Assembly: GCA_018340805.1 (NCBI GenBank)
Contig: JACMZG010001913.1
Span: 11,850,710-11,914,709, forward strand
Reading direction: 5' to 3'
Length of the DNA: 64,000 bases
DNA from: Microvelia longipes
Lineage: Eukaryota; Arthropoda; Insecta; Hemiptera; Veliidae
The stretch's first letter is position 1, and every line of letters begins with the position of its first letter. The notes beneath the pieces were generated by a model, which worked only from the letters and a program-made list of their open reading frames with translations, was not told where the DNA came from and did not search any database. The position numbers were made by a program, and so were the translations under genes. This document shows positions 35,401 through 49,600 of this stretch, one piece after another.

Positions 35401-38400
35401 TCCGACGCATTGATAAGAAAAACAGATTTTAATATGTTCCTAAGATCTCCGGCAAAGTTAGTCTGCAATTGGTCTGCCACTCCACTAATGCAAACAAATA
35501 ACCTTTGCAATAAATCCTCACTAGACCTAAATAGCACAAAAAAAAACAAATTACCTTTAAAATATCCAAAGTTAATTATCTACAAAAAATTATGCACACC
35601 AACTTTATTTCTTAATGATTCCCATCAATGGGACATAACCAACCATCAAATTACAAGAAGATTTTCAATTCAATTTATGCCCTTAAAACCTGCGTTTCAA
35701 TATAGACCAAGATATTATACAGCTACAATCTGTAGAAAGAGGATCTGAAATTCAAATTAAAGTTGGCTGTTCTCTGTAACAACAGAGAGTCATTCTAATT
35801 CCCACAGGCTTAGGTGAAAAATAAAACTTTATCTTTAGATAATAATAATCCTATTTCATTCATATAACAGCATTCCTGGACAAATAACAATAAATCAAAC
35901 AAATGCAACATGATTTCACCATTGTCAACAAGAGTCACACCCCCACAAAAAAGAAATGGCATTTAATGATGACCTATCATTTAATGCCATTGACATGCAA
36001 TTAACTAACTAATAATAACAATTAACCACAATAATAATTATAAATAAATATAAATATAATAATAAAAAACCAAACAAAGAAATTACAACTGTCGCTGTAA
36101 TTTAATGCCATTGATATGCAATGAGCAAACTAATAATAATAATAATAAATAAATATAATAATAAATAATCACAAAAAAGAAATGACAACTGTCGCTGTCT
36201 TTTAATATGCAATTAGCAAACTAATAATAATAATTAACCACAATAATAATAATAAATAAATAAATATAAATATAATAATAAAAAAACCAAAAAAGAAATG
36301 ACAACTGTCGCTGTCATTTAATGCCATTGATATCTAATAAGCAAACTAATAATATTCTAATAATACTGATAAACTAACTAATAATAGAACTCCAGGAAAT
36401 AATAAATTAGAAATGATAGATAAAGATTTAGAAATGTAGGAGCATTTTATTGAATAGTGAAAGTTATATTGGTAGCAATGATTTTAAAATACTGTTATCT
36501 GTCCATTTAATAGTTTTGTTGTGTTAGAACACAATTCAAATTACAAAGTTTTATCGTTGTTTTACAGCTGTTCTTCTCTCTGAAGGTAATATTATGTATT
36601 GCATCACATGAATAAAAACCTTCATGCAATTATCTCCCTTGGCGAACCTCCAGAGCTAATTGTAATTAACCCTAGGGGAGTCTCGGGAGCTAATTCTCAT
36701 AAATCTTTTATCTAAAGCCTCAGGGGTTAGGCTTAACTTTCACATATAATTATGAAAATTATAATATAATTTTCATAAATCCCTCAGCTAAAGTCTCTGG
36801 AACTAATTGTCATTATTCCTCCGCTAAAGCCTCGAGAGCTAATTGTCATTAATCCCTCAGAGAGCCTTAAGAGGTAATTTTAATTAATCCCTCATTTAGA
36901 GCGTCAGGTGCTAATTGTCATTAATGCCTCAGCTTAAACCCCCCTCTGCTTAAATGCTTTTAATCCTGAGCTTAAATAAAAATACCTAATTTCCTCTGTT
37001 TAGAAATGATTTGTTATCAGTCCAGTCTTATCATGACAATGTTGCCAACAATTAGAAATTTACTACAGCTGTCTATGAAGTTCCCCACTCTAGATAGGCA
37101 GATTATACTTGTTATAAGTCATCTGAGGTGTATTTAAATAATAAATTAATATGAATTAAATTCACAAAATGAGTAGCAGCTTTCAGACCTCACCCTCAGA
37201 CTATAACAATGTTATAGCATTACACACATTTGTGATCAGTTGACAGTGTGGGAACCAATAAGGCTGATCTGATATGAAATTGTGGGTGTGATTTAACAAC
37301 CAGGACTAACCTTATTGGCTTCCTCTCATTATTATCCCATCCTGTCAACTGATTATAACCATGTGTATTAGTATAGAATAGGATAATAGAACATCTCAGT
37401 TATAATAGAAAAACTTACTTAAATTTGGACCTAGCTTCTCTAGAAGAGATTAACTGAGCTGCCTTGACAGCAAGCGAAATTTCTATTTCATCCGGACAGT
37501 CAGAGTTGTAAGAGCTAGTGTCACTACTGCTCCCACTTATACTACAACTGAACACAAAATCAAAATATTATTAAATACAATTCAATTTTCTTTATGTCAA
37601 TTTACAAAGACAATACAATTGTCTTTTCATTTATTTGTAACTTTTATTGGTTTATTTGCTTATTAGATACTGATGATGACCCATATTTAATTGAATGGGT
37701 TATGATTCATTTTGAATAAATATTTACATCAGTGGAGAGACTAATTGCATTATTTGGTTGTGATGAACTCCTCTAGTGCTCATATGTTAAATGCTTTCAA
37801 AATATGAGTCATTGAATTTTGTCAGAGGAAATTTTCAACTACTCAAACAGCAGCTTCCTAGGTACCATCTTGGAGACAAACGTGATTCAGATCTTATTAG
37901 ACTAAACTAGCAAAAAATATTTTTTTTCCAAAATATAATATTTTCCCTTATTATATTTTCAAGGAATTTACTGCTTTATGATGAAAAATATAATAAGGTA
38001 AAAATAATTTTCAAGGAATTTACTATTTTATGATAGAAAATATAATAAGGTAAAAAAATGTACCAGAAATTTACACTTGGAAAATAAAATAAGGTGAAAA
38101 TTATGTCCAAGAATTTACTATTTTATGATGGAAAATAAAATAAGGTAAAAATTATGTCCAAGAATTCACTATTTTATGATGGAAAATAAAATAAGATAAA
38201 AATTATGTCCAAGAATTTACTACTTTATGATGGAAAATATAATAAGGTACAAATTATGTCCAAGAATTTACTATTTTATGATGGAAAATATAATAAGGTA
38301 AAAATTATGTCCAAGAATTTACTATTTTATGATGGAAAATAAAATAAGATAAAAATTATGTCCAAGAATTTACTATTTTATGATGAAAAATAGAATAATG

Positions 38401-40090
38401 TAAAAAAATGTCCAAGAAATTTACACTTTTATGATGTGGTGTATCTTTAAAAACACCAAAAAATGGTTAATTTATGCAAAGTCGGTGAATTTCTTTAAAA
38501 AAGTATTGACTTTTTGTGCATTTTTTTGGTCATTCAACAAATGTCTTAACTTAGGTTGTGATTATACGATTTTGATAAAAACACTCATTTTATAGGGAAT
38601 TTGATGAGTTTTAAAAAATGTTCTCTTCGTGTTCTGCACATGACCCATACAGAACCACTTATTGCAAGAAAACTGGAATTTGTGTGATTTTCTAATATTT
38701 TGAGGGAACGCAATCATATGAAGGGCTTCACTCTGGATAGGCAGACTCTGTTTTTTCTTCTTAATTTAAGGGTATATATTCAGAAAAATTTGGTTTGAAG
38801 TAGAACAAAATGAGTCACATTTTTCAGGGATGGTTCCTGGACTATTAAATTTGAAATCAGGAGGTTGCTAGTTCCGTCACAGTAACTTCAATTTAATTTT
38901 GTTATGTGTCTAAAAGCAACGAAGAAAAAAAATACAAAACTGAAATCATAGTATACCTATTAGATGTGGGTGATTCTTGAGCATCACTATACCTCAGGCA
39001 AGACGATTGGGAACTCTTCTTTCCTCTAAATCTTAAACAAAAAACGTAAAACATTTTAAACTATACATGGTTTAACAAAACATATTATAATATACAAATA
39101 AAAAATATGTGGTACATGGATACTGTTTAACACTAATGATCCAACGAAACCATCGTAAATGTAAACCATAGTGGATGTACTTGTCGTATTGAAACGAAGC
39201 TTAGCTTACTTATTTATAGGATAAAGTTACACTCTTGTACTAAATTTCAACTCAATCTGATTATATTATTAGATATACATTTTACGGGTTTGATGATTTT
39301 TTCAAAATTATTGCTAAGTCATTATTGCGAGTTATTGTACCAAGAGTATCATTGAGGAAAAATAAAAACATAGTAAGCATATCCTGAATGGAAACTATCA
39401 TATGATTGCAAAAATCATATTATAGTTTATTTATCATGTTTATGATAGTTAAGTTTTATTATGCACCCACACAAATTTTTAGAAAATCCCACAAATTTTA
39501 TATTTCTTAAAATAATTGGTTCTCAGATAGTCATGTTTTTAAAAACTTAAAAAGAACATTTCATTTGATGATAACATTTTCAATAAATTAAGCTTTCTTT
39601 AATAATGACAATAATCAAAATCGGAATCACTAATACCAACATTATGGCATTGGCAAAACACCAAAAAAATTTATAATTATTGCTCAGTTAACAATTTTAA
39701 AAAATGTCTACGTTTTGTGCATTTTTAAATTCTGTTATCAGATTTTAATACATGAAAGCTCAACTTATTGGCTTTAAAAATTTTCTTTTAAAGTTAAGTT
39801 AAGGTAAGTTTTAAATGCAACTAAGCCCTACATATAAAAATTTTAATTTTATTATTTTAACTTTTCCTCATTTTACACTGCAGGTATATAGAAAAAGTAT
39901 TGTGTTTGCAAAAAAATCTAAAACCGAAATTATCCGTTTTCAGGTGTTTTTAAGGCCTCCTGAGTGGTTTTTTGCAAAGTTGTCTGTCTGTAAGTGTGTG
40001 TGTCTGTTATCATCGTAGCTCCAAGCAGTGGCGTAGCGAGCATTTAATTTCGGGAGGGGCTGAATGTTAAAAATTGTATATGATATATAT

Positions 40091-40122
<32 letters not shown>

Positions 40123-43100
40123 ATATATAATATATTATATATATACATATATATATATATTGTATATTGTTCAATGTTTTCAAATTATTTTTATATCTTT
40201 TCAATCATTGTATATTGTTTTTATATATTATGATATTTATATTATAAGTTTATTGTAAAAAAAATATATGTTATGTAATTTATTATTTTTATATATTTTT
40301 TATAGGTTTTATTTTTTTTCTGACACATTTATTGCGGTTAGGTTATGTAAAATTTCGGGGGGGGGGGGGGGGGGCTAAAGCCCCTCAGCACCCCCCCCTG
40401 GCTACACCACTGGCTCCAAGTGTATTTTATGCTAGAGAGTTGAAACTTTGGTACAAAAATCAGTTCGAAAATAATTTTTTCAGGATGTCATTAACCTGCA
40501 ATAATGACACAGCAAAAATTTCAAAAAATCATAAAATGAGGAAAAATGATTATCTGATTTAAATTTAGTATACATGTAGCTATGAATAAGACTAACTATG
40601 TGCTTAGGTTTATCTCATTATCAGCATTAGTTCAATTATTATCAAACGACTTGTGTACGTTTTTTAAAAAATTGTAAAAAATCAGAAAATGATTCAATGG
40701 AGTTGAATTTTAGTACAAGTGTATCCCTTGAGGTAATAAATAAGTAAACTAAGTTCCATTTTCATACGACAAGTATATCAATGATTTTTGTTGGATCATA
40801 AAAATGAAGCCACATTAAGCATGGTCAGTGCTGTATGAGTGACCTCTGAGAATGAAACAGATGTATTTACTATCTGAAAATGTTCAAAGACATGTTGCAG
40901 TATAAATTTGGCGAATTGTAGTTTCTGAGGACAAGCCAAGCGAGTCGGAAGCAGGGAGAATGAGCTTAGTAAATCCTATGTGTTTTTTTAACTTAAAACT
41001 ATTTATTCTTCTAATTAATATTGACGTTACATATAGAAATTTTTAAAACATTTCATAAAACATTTTTTTACACATTAAAACATAAATATACTACGAGTAA
41101 GTAGTGAAATATAGTTTATTTAATCTAATGAAATCTAGTCTCTTCTGTGCCCTAAAATAATTTCCATCTAATTTATACTTCTTCTTATTTCTACATATCA
41201 CTTTAGAAACCTATAAGCTTAAAACAATGATTTAATAACTGTTTGCCTCATTCTTTTACAATATAAGTTAATACAATAATTAAAAAAAAATAATTACCTA
41301 GGTACAGATATTGAAGGTGATATAGGGAAGACATTATTATGAGATTGTTTTCTATTAATATTATTATTACTATTAGTATTATCCTGAGAGTCGTTAGTGG
41401 TCGTTGTATTGCAGTCACAAGGTATAGTTCTCAACGACCAGCGTGAAGAACCCTCCCCCTCTATTCCTTTGACTTCCCATTTCAATGCATCCTCTTCATC
41501 ACATCTGCAACATAAGTAATAAAAAAAACTGTTTATTTGAAACTAGATTTCTCACTGAAATTTAAACGGGTCTGCCTAAAACAATTTAGATCTCATAAAA
41601 TAACCACATTTTCTGACAAAGCAACTAAGAAGGTTAGATAACCCAAGAAGGTTAGTCACACTTTTACAGACAGTGTATAATGTTAAGTTTATATTGACTA
41701 GTTTATTTGACTAGTTTTTAGAGAGTAAAGAAGCACTTCACACTCCCAAGGGAGAAAAAGTTACTTTTCACTCCCTTGGGAGAAAAAAGTAACTTTTTCT
41801 CTCTTGGGAATGAAAAACATTTCCTATTATTGGCTTATTTTAGCCAATTATATCACTTTTTTAGGGGAGTGGTATTCTCTAAATTTATACAGGTGACTGA
41901 TCAATTTTTGTAATTTTTCTGGGAGCCCCTAAAATTTATTAGAGGGATTCTACCAAAAAAAATTGTTTTGGCTCAAAATCCATTTCAGGTCAAAAGAAGT
42001 TGTTTGAAGCAATATTATTTTTTGTTTGGGGACAGCACCTCAAGAATTTATAAGGGAGGCCGAACAAAAAAAAAATTGTATTGGCTCAAAATACGTTTCA
42101 GGTCAAAAGAAGTAGTTTGGGGCAATGATTTTTTTTTATTTTTGGGGGCAGCACTCTCAAAATTTATAAGGGGGCACAACCAAAAAAAATATTTTACTGA
42201 CTCAAAATCCGTTTCAGTTCAAAAGAAGATGTTTGGAACAATATTTTTTTGGAAGCAGCACTTCCTAAATTTTTAAGGGGGTCCTGCCTTAAATAAATTA
42301 GAAAATTACAACAAAACATACTACAATAAAATCAACATCTGGACATAAAATCTTGTATGCACTTTGGGAGTAAAATTCAATTTTCCCCCTCACAATTACC
42401 TCCCGAGGCGAAGCTTAGGGAGGTCATAATCCCTCGGAATTGCCTTGAGATTTAAAAATTCTTTGGCTTCGCCTCGGGAGTTAAATACTTTGGTTCCTCA
42501 GTGTATGCCTTAAGAACCAACTAACTGCTCAGGGAAATAATAACATTCTTTGCTCCTTTGGTGCATAAATAATTATTACTCTGCTTCACCCTAGATTACT
42601 CTAAAATGAGATTCTTTGAGTGTATAAAAGAATAGTACAGAGTAGAGTAGTGTACTCCAGTTCATGTGCCAAACTAACCTAAACTTCTTTGATAGTACGA
42701 AAAGAAAGAATAGATTCCCTAAAATGGCCTAACAGGCTCAAGATTTAAAAAAAAAAATGCTTAACCAAATCATTCATAAATAAATCACCTGAAAATATTT
42801 TGAGTTTGAAAATGCGAGAGAGATGTAGAATTAGATTTGTGAGTAGAAGGGTCTTGGGACGAGCACAGCATTTTCTCAAGAGTCAAGAGCTCAGATTCAG
42901 TTAGTGTCCACAGTAATTCTCTTATTTTCATAAGAAGTTGCTACATAAAAGACAAAGATAAATAATGAACAACTAACAAAAAAAAACTAACAAATAAATA
43001 AAAGCAAAGAACCATTTTGATAACTTTCTTTAATAAGTGGTAAAATACTACCACTTTTAAAACAAGAGGGGCACTTCGGTCGGTGCTAGGGCTACTTTCC

Positions 43101-43583
43101 AGCCCCCGCACACGTGGTTGTTGTCCTGAATCAGTTTGTCATATTTCTAGTTTATATAAGTGGCATACTGCCACGATATAAGCAAATTTTCAAATGTATT
43201 AATTAAAAAAACATGATTTTTTTTACATTAGGTTATATATGTCAATCAATAAAACTGGAACTAATACTAATTATGAAATGTAACTTCATATTTGTTTTAA
43301 TCATACGTAGTAATACATGAGTCAAAAATCTAAACACAATCTAAACACTTTTTGAAGATTTGCGATTTTTCTAAATTTGTTTTGGGGTTAATGATATCAC
43401 AAATATTTCATGAACATTCAGATGAAAGACAGTTCAGGACATTAACAAGGTTGATTTTTGTACCAAGTTTCATTTACATCAGACAAAGTGTTTGAAAGTT
43501 ATTGTGTATATTCCCATACAAATGTCTCGGAACAAAAATCTAGCACATACATACATACATACATATACATATATTATATATAT

Positions 43584-43640
<57 letters not shown>

Positions 43641-46600
43641 TATTTTTATATTTTACTTATTTATGAATTTATAAAAAAAAATATTGAAGGGTAGTAAAAA
43701 AATTAGGGCAAATTGCTCAGTTTAAAAAATTAATTTAAAATCAAGAAATTTAATAAATGATAAAATATTTTGATTAATAGGATCAAATATTTTGATTAAT
43801 AGTACTTTTGCTTAAAAAGGCCAAAAAATTATAGTCCAAGAGCCTGTTAATCAGTTCTTGACCTATAGCGCTGTTTCTTATGAGTTTATCAAAAAAGTTA
43901 AAGGACTCTTATTTTAATTTTATTAAATGTGTGAAAAATCAATGTGTAATCAATTGATAGGTTATGTCTTATGCTTAAGACTGCCTATATCTTAAACAAG
44001 ATAACATGCAATTTTTATTTTTTTGTGTGTTTTGGACAGTTGTTTACCATGCGTACATTGACAGACTTGGTTATTGTTTAACTAACTTAATTATGTCCTT
44101 TCACTTAAGATAGGCCAGGTGTACGCATGCTAAACTCTTTCCAAGCCAGAAAGTGCAGTCGCTGGACAGTTTCTTTTATCATGACTTACATGTCAAAATT
44201 AATTTCAGCTATATCACTAGATACACTCTTGTTGTAGTTGTGATAAAAATATAAATAAAAAAATTGTGTGTTTTGGGATGTAAGATTTTTGGTAATATTT
44301 GAAAAGTTATACCTATAGTTTCATAAAACCAATTCCTTTTAACTTTTTTGATAAACCCAATAGGAACACCGCTATAGGTAAAAAACTAATTATTGGGCCA
44401 TTTTGCGGTCTTTGAAGGGGCATATGGGCCAAAATTCCCCGATCAGAAATGGCAGACCATCAAATCCTTTATATGGGAAACAAAATAAATCAATCTAGCT
44501 GTATAAACCTTTGGGACTTGACAGTCACAAAATTTGCAACGGGCTCTTGGACAATTAATCTGAGACATGCAAGTACCTCATAGTCGGAAATTCAAAAAGT
44601 AAATGTAGAATATCCATTTACTTTTTTTATCATTATCATTTACCTACATGTACAACCTTAAAACTCAAACTATGTCAAAATATATTATGAGCCTCTCTTA
44701 AATTTATTTATTATATGTGTAGATGAACCCTTCAATGCAATGATATAAAATGTTAATTTCTTTTCATTACACTAATTTATTTGATGATTTCTGTTGTTTA
44801 CTATTAAATTTATGAGAAATAAAGATTTATTTATTTATTTAAAATTATTTATTTAAAAGATTTACCCTAAATGGTCTGAACATATCAGACATCATGTCAG
44901 GAATGGAAAGTGAAAGAGGTCCATGAGGAAATATTAATAATCCCGCTACTATAGCCAGCCTGGGTATTGTAAACATCAGTCCTGGATCACATCCGTCTAC
45001 CTGGTCTTGATCCAATAATCCCATACTAAGAGCTCTGCACAACAAAATACAAAATTAGAATTATACACGGATTGGTTAAAACTCAACCCCCTAAAATGTT
45101 GAATTAATGGACATAAAATAAAAACAGGATAAAGATTTTTGAGCAAATAGATTATTGTTTCGGTTGTACAACCACAGAGCAAAAAAGTGCCGCCACTGTT
45201 TTCAAGAAAAATAGATGGGCATGGGACAATTTGTCCCGTATAGAGTTTAAAATTATTGGAGAAGCCTATAAAGTTTTTCATTTTTAAAGTCTACCGCGCT
45301 AAATGTCAACAGACTTTAATTCTAGTATTTTTTTATTTTCTTAGGATTCATACCTTAATAATTGCAAACGAGGTAAAAAATAACATTAAATATTTACAAT
45401 TAACCTCTACAAAGTAAAAAAGAACTAAAATTTGACTCGTCATGTTTATAACCTGACAATAGCCAGTATATAGTAAAGCTGCGAGTGCCCCAGGTGGGGG
45501 TTGGCGAAACTATTTTACATTGGGTAGGCCTGATATGTTATTTCCCCTTTATATAAATTCCTTGGGAATGACACACTTTAGGAGCCCAAATAATAAGGAA
45601 CTATTACAAAAAATACGATACTGACACACTTTGAGAGCCCCACTAATAAGGAACTATTACAATAAATACGATACTGACACACTTTAGGAGCCACAATAAT
45701 AAGGAACTATTACAAAAAATACGATACTGACACACTTTGAGAGCCCCACTAATAAGGAACTATTACAATAAATATGATACTGACACACTTTAGGAGCCCC
45801 AATAATAAGGAACTATTACAAAAAATACAATACTGGGTTCCTTCCCTCATCCATACAACTTTTGACTTGCTTTACTCATCCTAAAATAGTAAATACATTC
45901 ATTTTATTCCCAATGGTCACCCATTCAGGCACTGACCTTGCTTGATACTGCAGCTTAACTTTTATGATACAACAAAAACCACTAACTTACTATATTTATT
46001 TATTACATAATAGTATACACTAAAACCAAATTTTGACTCAAATAGATTATTTTTAGTTTTTTTTTTAAATTAAAAAAATTATACAGGTAATTTGATTCAA
46101 AATAAACTAATGCTGATAATAAGATAAAACTTGACGCATCTGTTGTTCTTCACATGTGTGCCAAATTTCAAATTGGTCGAACCAATTCTGTGTTTTACGA
46201 ATTTTAAACATTTGTGCTGAGTCATTATTGCTAGTTAATGAGGACATAAAAAAAATATTTCTGGACAGCACAACTAAAAATGTATAACCAAGTACCAATA
46301 CACTGAGAACTATGGCAAAAACAGACACAAACCAATCAGGAGTTCTTAAAAACCCCTAAAACGGATAATTCTGTTATCCGCTGTGAAACGGAAATCCTGA
46401 ATTTTCAGTCCTGTCCTTGATTTCAAGTTTTTGAATTTTAAGGCAAACTTTCCCTATGCTATTTACCTACAGCATAAACAAGGAAAAATAAAAAGAAATT
46501 ATATTGATAATAATGGTAATAATGAATTACCTCTGTAAAGTTTCAGAAAACAAAACAACAACACACTGTTGTATTTCATACTCTAAGGCAGTCTTGACTG

Positions 46601-49600
46601 GTACCATGGCTGATACATAAGATAACTCAAACTGGGCTAGCAACCTAAAAACAAACATTTTAAGACATTAAAGACATAAGTTGTTGGCTTTCAATTTTAA
46701 TTAGTTTAACTTTAATTTTGTGTATTGACGGTGATGAAATGAAAAAAAAATGGGCGCAAGGTACCTCGGAACATTTCCTCATCACATTTCCTCATTTGCC
46801 ACATTTTTCCTAATTTTTCCGCATTTCCTCATTGCATCGCATTCGCTATGATCATCCTCCCAACTTCAGATAGTTAATTCATCCTATAATTCCCAGCGGT
46901 CACCCATCCAGGAACTGACCCAACTCAATGCAGCTTAACTTTCATGATCCAATCATGAATGTACTTTGGAACTAATGCTGATAATGAGATACAAATTGGC
47001 AAATATATTAATCTTATGTATGACTACTTGCTAGATCTCAAATGTAAACAATTTTTTTTGCGTTTTATGATTTTTCAAAAATTTAGCTAAGTTATTATTA
47101 AAGGTTAGTGATGTCATCAAAATATTTTCCGCATAGCAAAACTAACGCCTATAGACTGATTTTTGAACAAAGTTTCAACTCTCTAAAATAAATACACTGG
47201 TAGCTATGATGATAACAGACATGCACACATGTACAGACAGACAACTTTGTGAAAACCACTCAGGAGTGTTGACATCCCAGTTTCAATTTTTTTTTGCAAA
47301 TGCAATCCTTTTCCTATATACCTACGGTATAAATGAGGAAAAGTAAAAATGAAAAATCCGTCAAAGTGCTTGCTTTGCAAGCATTATAAGGGTTTCTCAG
47401 ATATTTGCATAAATATAATGTATTAATACTATACAATCATACTTATACTCAATATTCTACGCCTCGCTTCAATAGCCTATATGTTAGTATTTGTCGATAC
47501 CTAATGTTAGAAAAAATAAATAAGTAATAAAAAAATATTCCACAGCTCGCTACGCATGCGTTTCTGTGTATCAGAAATCAGTACCTAATTTAGAATCTAC
47601 ACAAAATATATAAGTGCTCGTATTGCTCGTTTCATTTGTATGTTGTTATTTGCAAATTTAGCAGAGTAAACATAATTTTACCAATTTCACAAGGGCTCAT
47701 TTCGCTAGCCTATATGTGTCTGTTGGCACTGATTTTAGGAAAAATAATTATAATACAACATAAAATTTGAGTAAACATCTGCTTGTTTAGTACTAGCCAA
47801 TTTCAAACTATAGAATCAAATTTTTACATAACAATCTAGAGCTCGCTTCCCTCGCCTTTATATATTTGTTTGTCGATACCTAATTTTTGAGAAAATTTAA
47901 AACACAGAACAAAATTTAAGGGCTCGCTTCACTCGCCTTTATGTGCTTGGTTGTCAATATCTACCTGAAGAGGAACATTTAAAACAAGGCATAAAATTAA
48001 AGCCTCGCTTCAATCGCCTTTTTGTATTGGTTTATCAGAACCTCATTTTATAGCATACAGTAAAGACATAACATAATATTCTAGGGCTCGCATCGCTCGC
48101 CTTGAGGTGCATGTTTGGTACTAGCCAATTTAAACTATAGAATCAAACTTATACATAACAATCTAGGGCTCGCTTCGCTCGCTTATAGAAGTTTGTTTGT
48201 CAATACCTAAATTTAGAAAAAAAATTAAAACATAAAATAAGATTCAAGGGCTCGCTTCGCTCGCCTTTATGTGCTTGTTTGTCAATATCTACTTTAAGAG
48301 AAACATTTAAAACAAGGCATAAAAATCATGGGCTCGCTTCGCTCGCCTTTTGTATATGTTTATCAGTACCTTCTTAAGAGTATAAAATAAAAATAACCAT
48401 ACAATACTAGGGCTCGCTTCGCTCGCCTTTATGTGCTTGTTAGTCAATATCTATTTTAAGAGAAACATTTTAAGAAAGGCATAAAAATCATGGGCTCGCT
48501 TCGCTCGCCTTTTTGTATATGTTTATCAGTACCTTTTTAAGAGTATAAAATAATAAAAATAACCATGCAATACTAGGGCTCGCTTCGCTCGCCTTTATGT
48601 GCTTGTTTGTCAATATCTATTATAAGAGAAACATTTTAATAAGGCATAAAAATCATGGGCTCGCTTCGCTCGCTCTTTGTATATGTTTATCAGTACCTCC
48701 TTAAGAGTATAAAATAATAAAAATAACCATGCAATACTAGGGCTCGCTTCGCTCGCCTTTATGTGCTTGTTTGTCAATATCTATTATAAGAAACATTTTA
48801 AGCAAGGCATAAAAATCATGGGCTCGCTTCGCTCGCCTTTTTGTATATGTTTATCAGTACCTTCTTAAGAGTATAAAATAAAAATAACCATGCAATACTA
48901 GGGCTCGCTTCGCTCGCCTTTATGTGCTTGTTGTCAATATCTACTTTAGAGAAACATTTTAAAAAGGCAAAAATCATGGGCTCGCTTCGCTCGCCTTTTG
49001 TATATGTTTATCAGTACCTTTTTAAGAGTATAAAATAATAAAATAACCATGCAATACTAGGGCTCGCTTCGCTCGCCTTTATGCTTGTTTGTCAATATCT
49101 ATTATAAGAGAAACATTTTTAACAAGGCATGAAAATCATGGGCTCGCTTCGCTCGCCTTTTTGTATATGTTTATCAGTACCTTCTTAAGAGTATAAAATA
49201 AAAAAATAACCATGCAATACTAGGGCTCGCTTCGCTCGCCTTTATGTGCTTGTTTGTCAATATCTATTTAAGAGAAACATTTTAACAAGGCATAAAAATC
49301 ATGGGCTCGCTTCGCTCGCCTTTTGTATATGTTTATCAGTACCTTCTTAAGAGTATAAAATAAAAATAACCATACAATACTAGGGCGCTTCGCTCGCCTT
49401 TATGTGCTTGTTGTCAATATCTACTTTAAGAGAAACATTTTAAAAAGGCAAAAAAATCATGGGCTCGCTTCGCTCGCCTTTTGTATATGTTTATCAGTAC
49501 CTTTTTAAGAGTATAAAATAAAAAATAACCATGCAATACTAGGGCTCGCTTCGCTCGCCTTTATGTGCTTGTTTGTCAATATCTATTATAGAGAAACATT

